DNA of 64,000 nt, from the NCBI GenBank assembly GCA_039707465.1, contig CM077647.1:178607276-178671275 (forward strand), written 5' to 3'. Made by a program: the position numbers and the translations under genes. Source of the stretch: Rhabdophis nuchalis (Eukaryota > Chordata > Lepidosauria > Squamata > Natricidae). The notes under the pieces are model-generated. The model did no database searches. It saw nothing but the letters and a program-made list of their open reading frames with translations, and had not been told where the DNA came from. Of the stretch, positions 1 to 9,075 are shown piece after piece (positions within the stretch are counted from its first letter, which is position 1; each line of letters starts with the position of its first letter).

Positions 1-385
1 TATTCCATTCCATTCCACTCCACTCTACTCTATTCCATTATATTCTGTTCCATTCTATCTTATCCTATCCTATCCTATCCTATCCTATCCTATCCTATCC
101 TATCCTATCCTATCCTATCCTATCCTATCCTTGTTCTTAATCTATTCTGTTCCTGTTCTGTTCTGTTCTATTCCTATTCCTATTCCTATACTTCTACCTC
201 TACTTATCCCTATTCCTATTCCTATTCAATTCCATTCCTGTTCTTATTCTATTCTATTCTATTCCATTCCTGTTCTTATTCTATTCCATTCCATTCCATT
301 CCTATTCCTATTCAATTCCATTCCTGTTCTTATTCTATTCCATTCCATTCCATTCCATTCCATATTCCATTCCATTCCAAAACGG
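1..385. repeat. pentanucleotide microsatellite, (TATCC)n and (ATTCC/TATTC)n
   Basis: Near-continuous five-base repeats. TATCC is almost perfect from about 57 to 130, flanked by ATTCC, TATTC and TGTTC variants. Arrays of this type are seeded by CR1/L3 LINE 3' ends in snakes, but no LINE end is visible on this side. The long Ile/Pro/Phe reading frame across it is a repeat artefact. Confidence 0.9.
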
Positions 386-674
386 TGTTTAAAACTGGCT
401 GACAACAGCACCCCCGTGTGGCCACTGGAGGCAGCACTATTTCTGTTGCAAGGAAGATGTCCTTGACCTTTCCGAGCCCTGGTTAGAAATAGGTCCTGGT
501 TTTGATTTGTTTTTCTCCTCAGTGAAATGAACGCCCTGTTCTCCTCCTTCGCTGAGGGTAAAGAAGACTCTGAACTGATTGCACGGGTCTCACTTTTACG
601 GAAGGCTCATCCCACCCCACCCCGAGGTGCATCTGGGCAGGACCGACACCTTCCCCCCACCCCCCTCCGGTTAC
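386..674 (-). other. PPP1R3E: start of PPP1R3E intron 1 (partial, runs off left edge)
   Basis: Sequence downstream, in gene orientation, of the splice donor at 674/673. No exon, RNA gene or recognisable transposon was found in it. Confidence 0.55.
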
Positions 675-1127
675 CTTCACTGGCGGGCAGAACGGCAGAC
701 ACGGCGCGAAGTGGCTGAGCGAGTCGCGCCTCAGCTGGTTGTGGACCCTCTCTGGCACCTGCGGGAGGTCGTTGGGCCAGAACTGCCGCACGCTGATCAG
801 CTCCAGGCCCAAGGAGTCGGCGAAGCGCACCCTCTTGCGAGTCCTGGGGCTACGGCTGCGGGACGCTCCACGTACCCTTCCCTGCGCTGGGGCCGAGCGA
901 GTCCGGCGCCTTCCCCTCCTTTTGGGTCCCCGGAAGAGATGGCGGCGTCTCTGGGTCCTGCCTCGCGGCCTGCCCTCGGACTCGGATTCGGAGCCTTCGG
1001 TTCCCGAATCCTCCGCGATGCTTGGACGGGCCGTGCGATAATAGGCCCTCTCGTACAAGCCGGCGATGTAGCTTAAGTTGCGGGGAATGTTGCTGGGGGT
1101 CAAAGGGGACGGCGGAGCGCGGGCCAT
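675..1127 (-). CDS. PPP1R3E: PPP1R3E, first coding exon (glycogen-targeting subunit of protein phosphatase 1), partial
   Basis: This exon encodes the N-terminal 151 residues of a PP1 glycogen-targeting subunit, a protein that tethers the PP1 catalytic subunit to glycogen and promotes glycogen synthase dephosphorylation. Seen directly: the family N-terminus IPRNLSYIAGLYERAYY at about residues 14-30, a basic Arg/Ser-rich segment with RSAPA at about 77-81, and the PP1-docking RVxF motif as RVRF at residues 99-102 inside KRVRFADSLGLEL. A conserved stretch ending RRDSLSHFAPC follows. The ATG at 1127 is the first in frame and gives the family start. The exon ends in phase 0 at AAG|GTAACC (donor at 674/673); reading past it gives non-homologous residues. 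The CBM21 glycogen-binding domain must lie left of position 1. PPP1R3E also neighbours PABPN1 in mammals, on the opposite strand as here. Confidence 0.92.
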
Positions 1128-1205
1128 AGGGGCAACGTTGCCGACCCCTCTTCAATACGGCCCAGCTCACTTATTCCTGTCCAATCGATGATGATCTTTT
1201 CGTCG

Positions 1206-1530
1206 TGACAGTGGCTCAGCGGCTAAGACGTGGTCGATCAGAAAGGTCGGCAGTTCAAATCTCCAGCGCCACGTAACGGAGTGAGCTCCCGTGACTTATC
1301 CCCGCTTCTGACAACCTAGCCGTTCGGAAAGCACATTAAAAACGCAAGTCGGAAAATAGGGACCACCTTTGGTGGGAAGCGAACAGCATTCCGTCAGGCC
1401 AGCCACATGATCCCGGAGACGTCTTCGGACAGTGCTGGCTCTTCTGCTTTGAAACGGAGATGAGCAATGCCCCCTAGAGTCAGGAACAACTAGCACCTAT
1501 GTGCGAGGAGAACATTTACCTTCACCTTTA
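1206..1530 (+). mobile_element. Sauria-type tRNA-derived SINE, nearly full length
   Basis: It begins with a tRNA-like head (GTGGCTCAGCGGCTAAGAC) and has a B-box-like GTTCAAATCTCC. The squamate SINE body follows: the ACCACCTTTGGTGGGAAG block, GGAGACGTCTTCGGACAG, GCCCCCTAGAGTC and a final TTTACCTTCACC tail. A short internal deletion removes part of the body near 1395. It lies between the divergent PPP1R3E and PABPN1 genes. Confidence 0.9.
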
Positions 1531-3184
1531 GTCGCAGTTACCTTCCGAGATTAGTCTTTGATCAACTTTAGTCGTGGTTACCTTCCGGGACGACAGTCTT
1601 TGGTCAACCGTTCCACGAGACTCGTCATTGCTCTCACGGCGCTCGGGGGGGTGTCCTGTCCTATATCTCCTCAAAAGACTTGCCGCTTGATCATTCTCTT
1701 GCCCGTCTACCAATCTTCGGAGCGCCGAGACCTCCTCGTATTGCTAATTCGTCAGTCTTCTTGCCGCTGCAGAGTCGTTTCGGCTTCTTCACAGGAATTT
1801 ACGTGGGGCGGGTGGGGAGGCACAAACACCCTCTTCTCTGCCGTCGGTGATCTCCGTTTCCCCCATTGAGTCCTCGGCCTGGTTCCTTTCTATGAGGAGA
1901 AAAGAAGAAGCGTTCGCCCAGGATTGATAGGGCCGCTCCTTCGGTGAAAATGTCCTGTCTGTCTCATCTCTGCTCTTGGTCCTATCGCACCGGCTGTCTA
2001 AGCTGTCCTCTTTTGGGTTATCGATATCTCCTCATCTTGTTGACATCTCAGGCAGATGCCGAGTGTCCAAACACCCTCTCCCTTAGGCTATCGATCCAAT
2101 GGAGAGGGGGGATGGATTTGTGCCTCTTGCCAAGGGCTCTAACGTTCCTTTTCTGCCTTCCAGCTGTCACGCTCTCCGTCCGACTGGCCTCTCTCTCTCT
2201 CTCTCTGGCTCCATCCTTTTATACCTCCACCGAAGCCTGCCCTTATCCGTGTTTCCCTGGAGAGCTTGCAAGCTTAGGAGATTTTCTTTGGGTCCGGTCC
2301 AAGCCAAACACGATCCAAAATTACTCTTCCCGCTGATCTCGGACAGCCGGTCTTCCAGTTTCCCGCCGGATCGATACTCGAGCGAGGAATGTTTGCGAGA
2401 AATCCCAGAATTGCACCCAAAATCAAAGGTTCGGAAGAGCCGGAGAAAGAAACATCTTTTATGACCAGACTTCCAAAGATTTTTTTATTACTTCTGGAAA
2501 GCGAAGGTCCAGGTGCCAGGGTACAAAATGTCTCTTTAAAAAAAAGAGATGCGTGCCCAGAAATGTTTTCCACCCAGATGAATAATTCAGTGGATCAAAT
2601 GGAGATAATGCACTGTCAGAGATATCGAACGGCGAAAAACTCACCCTCGTCGGGTGGAAAGGAGGGGACGGCAAATGGGGGTCATTGACAGGGATCGGGT
2701 TGGAAACAGAAGGTCAGAAACGGGATCCTGCCCTCAGGCCTCCCTCTTGGCCCAAGGGGATATAAAGAAAGCAGAGACACCCCCCCAAGACATCTCATAT
2801 AACCCTTGGATGTCAAGAAGAGATGTTGGCTTGGTTGGCTTGGCTTCACTAGGAAGTTCTGTTTACATCTGAATCATCGAAGTGGTTGATTCGTCCGGTT
2901 CATGAATAATGAAACTCCATCTTGGATCTGCTGAAATTCCCTGGAGCTCTTTGTCATGCAGCATAAAAAGGGTTGAGCTATGCGATTAAAACAAATGAGG
3001 ACTGGGAAGGGAGGGTTCTCTTCTCTTCGGATGCAAATTGACCAACTGCCTCAAGTGCGGCCCGGTCAAACCAGGAGGAGAAACTTTAGAGCAACTTCAG
3101 AAAAAGATTCCTGAATCTAGCTATTTCTTTCTGTCTGTTAAATTCTGGAGAGATGGACCGAGTTCTTTGGCTGTTCTACAATCT
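1531..3184. other. intergenic, no gene recognised
   Basis: Mostly unrecognised sequence. A short imperfect tandem duplication lies at about 1530-1620 (two copies of a segment with TTTAGTCG, GGTTACCTTCCG and AGTCTTTG). No exon with credible splice sites was found. BCL2L2, expected here from mammalian synteny, has no visible coding trace. Confidence 0.5.
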
Positions 3185-3207
3185 ATGGTGGTAGCAGCTC
3201 GAAGACG

Positions 3208-3750
3208 GGTGGACGTCAACTCCCAGAATTCCCCCTGGTGGCTGAGGAACCAGCTTTATGATAGGTGGACTTCAACTCCCAGAATTCCCCATGCTGGCTG
3301 AGGAACCAACTATAAAACAGGTGGACTTCAACTCCCAGAATTCCCCATTGTGGCTGAGGAACCAGCTTTAAGACGGGCGGGCTTCAATTCCCAGAATACC
3401 CCATGCTGGCTGAGGAACCAGCTATAAAACAGGTGGATTCCAACTCCCAGAATTCCCCCAGGTGGCTGAGAAACCAGCTTTAAGACAGGTGGACTCCAAC
3501 TCCCAGAATTCCCCATGCTGGCTGAGGAACCAGCTTTAAGATGGGTGGACTTCAACACCCAGAATTCCCCATTGTGGCTGAGGAACCAGCTTTAAGTCAG
3601 GTTGACTCCAACTCCCAGAATTCCCCATTGTGGCTGAGGAACCAGCTTTAAGACAGCTGGACTTCAACTCCCAGAATTCCCCATGCTGGCTGAGGAACCA
3701 GCTTTAAGACGGCTGGACTTCAACTCCCAGAATTCCCCTTGGTGGCTGCT
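3208..3750. repeat. minisatellite, about 55-60 bp unit, about ten copies
   Basis: Each unit carries ACTTCAACTCCCAGAATTCC followed by CC-rich sequence, TGGCTGAGGAACCAGC and TTTAAGAC. Copies differ by scattered substitutions. The same core, in the opposite orientation, forms the much larger array at 47340-49615. Confidence 0.92.
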
Positions 3751-4446
3751 GTTGAAAGAAAACTCCAGTCTGGTCCCAAGCCAGGAGACAGACCCTGGAA
3801 ATAAAATGGAGGCTGGCTGTAAGGAGAGAAGGTCTCTGTTTATTTGGATGCCAGAAACTTTTGTGACAGCAACATGTTTTGGGGGTGGGGGATCAAATGG
3901 GGTTGGGGTAGGTGGGTTTTGATACATTTTTTGGGCCTTCGGGATTGAGATGCCTGTCGCTTGCATGAGAATGAGTCCTTTAATATTTTAATAGCTGTTG
4001 CCAGATTCCTAGGGGTTCATGTAAAAGGGGAAATGAAATCTGAGCTAATCTTGTCAGCTTTGCCTTGCCTAATTGTGCTGCTTATCTGGAATCTCTTTGC
4101 TTGTTCCCAGCCTTTCTGAAGAGATACAAAATCTCCATTCCTGAAGACTTTTCAATTCCCAGAATTCTCCAAGGAATTCTTCATGTATACATGTTAAACG
4201 ACGTGACATTTGAACACAAGGTCTTTTTCTCTCTTCTACCCATCGTCCAACCAAGACTGAGTTTTTGGATAGTCCTCAGCTTACAACTATCTATTTATTC
4301 AGTGACCTTTTGAAGATCAGGAAACCTTTCTCCTTTGAGGTCAAGCCATTTTTGGAAGAAAAAAAAAGCTTATTCAGAAACTGATTAAAGCAATATTTCC
4401 TCTTTGCTTTTGATATGATATATTGCTAGAAATCATTTATTAAGAA
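3751..4446. other. intergenic, nothing recognised
   Basis: No gene, RNA or clear transposon seen. Contains short G-rich and A-rich stretches only. Confidence 0.4.
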
Positions 4447-5179
4447 CTAGCTGTACCCACGACACTTGCTGTGGCTCAGTCTGGTTCAGCCTACCTACCT
4501 ACCTCCTGTATTTCTCCCTCTCCCTCCCTCCCTCCTCTTTTTTCTCCCTCTCTCTCCCTCTCCCTCCCTCCATCCCTCCAGGCGGGGTGTGTGCAGAAGA
4601 GGGTCAGCCACAGTGGTGGAGGTGTGCAAAAGAGGGTCAGCCACAGTGGTGGAGGTGTGCAGAAGAAGGTCAGCCATAGCACAGGGTCAGCCACCCTGTG
4701 TCCGAAATGGCGGTGGCAAACAGGGGGAGCCGGGGGGTCTGAAACGGTGGCGGCGGCGGCAGGCAGGGGGCCGGGGGAGTCAGAAACGGCGGCGGCAGGC
4801 AGGGGGGCAGGACGGCCAGAAACGGCGGCGGCGGCCAGGCGGGGTCAGAAACAGCGGGTGGCGGCGGCAGCGGAGCAGAGAGCGGCTGCTGAGGCGGCGA
4901 CCGTCGCGGGTATGACGCAGGCGGCGCATGCAAGTGACGTGAGTGAAAAGCGGCCGGGTGGGAGGGGCCGCGAAGGGGAGGGGGGCGAGTGAGCAGAGCC
5001 GCAGTTGGACATTTGTGTGGCGTGCAGGTGGCACCGGTGTGCCAGCCACACAATATGTACACACCATTGGTGCTGCACATGTAAGGAACGTTGTGTGAAA
5101 ACTTGGTGGCGATTGGTGCAGTCGTTTTGGAGATTAGCGGTTTTGAACAAACTCATCGTTATTTTTTTATTTATATAGA
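4447..5179 (-). mobile_element. non-autonomous Helitron-like element
   Basis: Read on the minus strand it starts TCTATATAAATAAA and ends in CTAG, inserted between host A and T, as Helitrons do. The 3' end is a GC-rich segment ending GTACAGCTAG. Inside are a CCTA/CCCT-rich patch, a 31-bp tandem repeat (GGTCAGCCACAGTGGTGGAG) at about 4590-4690, and a CpG-rich block at 4690-4990. No Rep/helicase coding sequence is present. Confidence 0.68.
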
Positions 5180-5212
5180 TTAAACTTTGTTATTGTCTTC
5201 TGCTTATATTAT

Positions 5213-6135
5213 TGTACAAGCTGTACCCGCCACGCATTGCTGTGGCCAAGTTTGGTTAAATGAAAGTTTCCCCTCATAGACCCTCTCAGTGACCCCCTTC
5301 CTTCTCTGCCTCGGTTTCCCCTCCCTCTCCCTCCCCTCCTTCTCTTACTCTACCTACCTACCTACCTACCTACCTAACCTACTGTATTTCTCCCTCTCCC
5401 TCTCTATCCACCTACCTACCTACCGTATGTCTTCTCTCTCTATCCCTCAAGTTACCTACCTACCTACCTACCTACCGTATTTCTCCCTCTCTCTCTCACT
5501 ACCTACTTACCTACCTACTGTATTTCTCCCTCTCCCTCTCTACCTACTTACCTACCTACTGTATTTCTCCCTCTCTCTATCCCTCTAGTTACCTACCTAC
5601 CTACCTACCGTATTTCTCCCTCTCTCTCTACCTACTTACCTACCTACTGTATTTCTCCCTCTCCCTCTCTATCCACCTACCTACCGTATTTCTTCTCTAT
5701 CCCTCTAGTTACCTACCTACCTACCGTATTTCTCCCTCTCTCTCTCTCTACCTACTGTATTTCTCCCTCTCTATCCACCTACCTACCTATTTCTTCTTCT
5801 CTCTATCCCTCTAGTTACCTACCTACCTACTGTATTTCTCCCTCTCTCTCTCTACCTACTGTATTTCTCCCTCTCTATCCACCTACCTACCTATTTCTTC
5901 TTCTCTCTATCCCTCTAGTTACCTACCTACTACCGTATTTCTTCCCCTCTCTCTCCCTCTCTCTCTCTACCTACTTACCTACCTACTGTATTTCTCCCTC
6001 TCCCTCTCTATCCACCTACCTACCGTATTTCTTCTTCTCTCTCTATCCCTCTAGTTACCTACCTACCTACCGTATTTCTCCCTCTCTCTCTCTCTCTACC
6101 TACTTACCTGTATTTCTCCCCCTCTCTCTATCCCT
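5213..6135 (-). mobile_element. second Helitron-like copy made largely of a CCTA-type minisatellite
   Basis: The left end (AAGCTGTACCCGCCACGCAT) is the same 3' terminus as at 4447, with CTTG in place of CTAG. The rest is an array of CTACCTACC, TGTATTTCTCCCTCTC and TATCCCTCTAGTT. The same type of array fills the copies at 54975-56227 and 59025-59775. Confidence 0.6.
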
Positions 6136-6515
6136 ACTTCAGGGGGCTTAAATCCAGCCTGCAGGCCAAATCCAGCCCACAGGGGGTTTAGATCCAGGCC
6201 ATGGGCCAAATCCGGTCCTCGGGGACTTAAATCTGGGCCACGGGCCAAATCTGGCCCTCAAGGGTCTTAAATCTAGCCTGCAGGCCAAATCCAGCCCGCA
6301 GGGGGCTTAATCTGGCCCGCGGGCCAAATCTGGTCCTTGGGGGCTTAAATCCAGCCTGCGTGCCAAATTTGGTCCTCGATGCCTTACATCCGACACACGG
6401 GCCAAATCCGGCCCGCGGGCTAAATCTGGCCCTGGGGGGCTTGAATCCGGCCCGCAGGCCAAACCCACCCCAGGACTGGATTTGGCCCGCGGGCCTTGAG
6501 TTTGACACCCCTGCC
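6136..6515. mobile_element. hAT-like non-autonomous element with amplified interior
   Basis: The right end reads GGGCCTTGAGTTTGACACCC, a hAT-type terminus also present at 35313-35436. The interior is about 11 imperfect copies of a roughly 28-40 bp unit with GGCCAAATC(C/T)GGCCC. The tandem growth has obscured the left terminus. Confidence 0.6.
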
Positions 6516-6910
6516 CTAGCGTAACTATCCCATCAGCAAATTCTGGTGAAGGCTGATTTCTAGCCTAGCCAGTGGCCTTCCTGCACCCAATTCTCAAGCT
6601 TCAGCCTTGGCTGAGTAGATAAGAAATGAATGCAATGTGGTTTCTGCACAGGCCAGCACGGCTTCTTACCATTGTGTGAAAACAAGAAGGTCCCTTTCCC
6701 GCAGATTAAGATTCTTGGATCTTCTAATCTAGTCTGATCTATATTGCCCCTATCTGGTTTCCTGGGGGTGGTGGTGGTCAGGGTCAAGGCGAGCCTTGGG
6801 GAAACCCATTGGGGCTTTGTGCTTTTCTGACACAATCCTTAATCCTGTCAATTCAGCCTGTCCTCCAGTCTTCAAATTGGGGTTTACTTGAGGCCATCCT
6901 GGCTGGGGAG
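6516..6910. other. intergenic, nothing recognised
   Basis: Unremarkable mixed-composition sequence with no supported exon. Confidence 0.4.
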
Positions 6911-6914
6911 GGGA

Positions 6915-7640
6915 GGGCTCTCCTCCTCCTCCTCTTCCTTCATCTCCTTCTCCTCCTTCTCTCCCTTCATTTCTTTCTCTTCCTTGTTCTTGTTCTTCTC
7001 CTCTTTCTTCTTCTTTTTCTTCTTCTTGTTGCTGTTCTTCATCTCCTTCTCTTCCTTGTTCTTGTTCTCCTCCTCCTTGTTTTTCTTCTTGTTATTGCTG
7101 TTCTTCTTTTTCTTCTCCTTGTTCTTCTTCTCTTCCTTCACCTCCTCTTCCTTGTTCTTGTTATTCTCCTCCTCTTTTTTTCTCCTCCTTGTTTTTCTTC
7201 TTGCTGCTGTTCTTCTTCCCTTCCTCCTCCTTCTCTTCCTTCATCTCCTTCTCTCCCTTCTTCTTCATTTCCTCTTCCTTGTTCTTCTTTTCCTTCTTCA
7301 TCTCCTCCTCCTTCTCTTCTTATTTTTCTTCTTCTTGTTGTTCTTGCTGTTCTTCTTTTCCTTCATCCTCTTCCTTGTTCTCTTCCTCTTTCTTTTCCTT
7401 CTTCACCTCCTCCTCCTTCTTTCTTCTTCTTGTTGTTCTTCTCTTCATCTCCTCTTCCTTGTTCTCTTCCTCCTCCTTTTCCTTCTTCATCTCCTCCTCC
7501 TTCCCTTCCTTCTTCTTCATCTCTTCCTCCTTCTCTTCCTTCTTCTTGTTTTTCTTCTTGTTGTTTTTCTTCTTGTTCTTCTTTTCCTTCATCTCCTTCT
7601 CTTCCTTGTTCTCCTCCTCCTCCTTTTCCTTATATAAATC
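6915..7640. repeat. polypyrimidine tract, TTC/CTC-rich, about 725 bp
   Basis: The plus strand is almost entirely C and T (CTCCTCCTTC, TTCTTCTTG and similar), with occasional G at TTGTTC. Long poly-Leu/Phe/Ser frames on one strand and poly-Lys/Glu frames on the other come from this bias. It ends about 1 kb upstream of the PABPN1 start codon. Confidence 0.92.
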
Positions 7641-8655
7641 TATGCTCTATTGGTATTAAGGCCTATTTCCGCCCCCCAAAACTTCCGAAAAGAAACCGGA
7701 AGTTTTGCTGAAGGGTCTATTAAGACTGCAGCCCTTTGGGCTACGTGCAGGGCGGGGCCGAAAGAGCCGTTAAACGTACTTTAGAAGCCAATCAGAAACG
7801 TCGGCGTTCTCACCTTGGTGTGGAAAACGAAAGGGCGGGCCAAAAGGGGGGGGGGGAACCCTCGACCAATTAGAGTAAGAAAAGAGGAATGGTGTTCCCG
7901 CCCAGTAGACTAGACCGCGTGCAAAGATTTGCATAACGTCACTCCCTTATGCAATCTGTGTTTTGGCTGATTGGCTCAAGGTAGGCTGGGGAGGCCCAAT
8001 GAAAACATCAGCGGATAGGATTGACACATTCCTTTCCCGCCAATAAACGACGGCTTTACCTTTTCAAACAAAAGCCACGCCAAACGACCAATCACGCATC
8101 GAGGATTAAGATTGGCGAGGAAAAGGCGGGCAAAGTCCGCCTTCCCTTGCTTCTCAACCTCCCCCTCCTTTCTTTTGCGCCCGTCAATCTTTTTCCCACG
8201 GGGGGGGGGGAGGGGGCTTAACAGACTGACACCGCCCTCCTCCACTCAGCTCCGCACCCCGAGCCAACAAAGGCGGTGGCGGTGGGGGGAAACCCTAATC
8301 GCTGAGTCCCAATCAGCGAGCGGCAACGCTTGGAGGGCGGGACCCCTTCCAAAAAAAAAAAAAAGCAGCGCCCCTCGCATCCCCAAGCCACCATTTTAAA
8401 GGCGGGCTCGAACCTAGTCCACCCCCCCAATCGCTGACGGACGCCTCTTGATTGACGGCCTCGCCGGGCCAAACGAGGAAGCCGGCCTGAAGGCGCGAGG
8501 CAGAGGGCCAATCAAGAGCGCCGGAGCCGGACCAATCGGAGCGGGCGCGACACGGGGTAGCCAATGGGAGCACGGCGGAGTGGGGGGGGGTCGGCGAAGG
8601 CGGGCGGGCAGTGGCGGCTGAGGCTGAGGCGGCGGGAAGCAGCGGCGGGGCTGTT
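7641..8655 (+). promoter_or_regulatory. PABPN1: PABPN1 promoter and 5' leader, CCAAT-box cluster
   Basis: GC-rich, TATA-less sequence directly upstream of the PABPN1 start. Twelve CCAAT or ATTGG pentamers begin at 7788, 7866, 7970, 7996, 8040, 8088, 8111, 8309, 8427, 8508, 8532 and 8561; most have the extended NF-Y flanks (A/G)(A/G)CCAAT. This architecture is typical of housekeeping promoters bound by NF-Y. The transcription start itself cannot be placed from sequence. Confidence 0.75.
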
Positions 8656-9075
8656 ATGGCGTCCGTGAAGGGCACGAGCGGAGGCGGCGGCGGCGGCGGC
8701 GGCGGGCGAGGCGCCATCGCGGCCTTGGGGGGCGACGGGGAGCCGGGCGGGGGCCCCGGCGGCGGCCTGCCGTCGCAGTACGGGAACGGGCTGGGGGGAA
8801 GCGGCCCCGGGGGTGAGCAGGGCGGGGGGCTCCGCGTGGAGGAGGAGGAGGAGGAGGAGATGCTGATCGAGACGGCGGACGGCGGCGTCGGCGGCGGGAG
8901 CAGAGGCGGCGTCGGCCCCAGGGGCGCCCTCTCGTCCTCCTCCTCCTCCTCGCTGCCCTCCCGGGTCGGCCAGGCCGGCGTGGGCGCCCCCCACCACCAC
9001 CCTCACCCCGAGGAGCTGGAGGAGGAGGCCGGCCTGGGCGAGGGCGACCCCGGAGACTCCGCCATCGAGGACCCG
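8656..9075 (+). CDS. PABPN1: PABPN1 exon 1 (coding part), residues 1-140
   Basis: Starts MASVKG and continues with a nine-residue Gly run, YGNGL (shared with mammals), a Glu run before MLIETAD, a Ser run and the conserved [13 protein letters not shown]. It ends in phase 0 at GACCCG|GTGAGC. The frame stays open upstream to 8611, through an Ala-rich stretch beginning with GTG, but has no earlier ATG. Very high GC and CpG content. Confidence 0.93.

Noticed and set aside
1206..1280. Possible tRNA gene
   Set aside because: The tRNA-like head is followed directly by the Sauria SINE body and cannot form a complete cloverleaf, so it is a SINE.
4690..4990. CpG-rich block as a possible first exon or promoter
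   Set aside because: It lies inside a Helitron-like element, contains short GGCGGC repeats, and has no credible coding or splice structure.
6809..7711. Long Leu/Phe/Ser-rich open frames and Lys/Glu-rich frames on the other strand
   Set aside because: They follow strictly from a polypyrimidine tract with almost no purines, so stop codons are excluded by composition. No codon bias, splice sites or homology.
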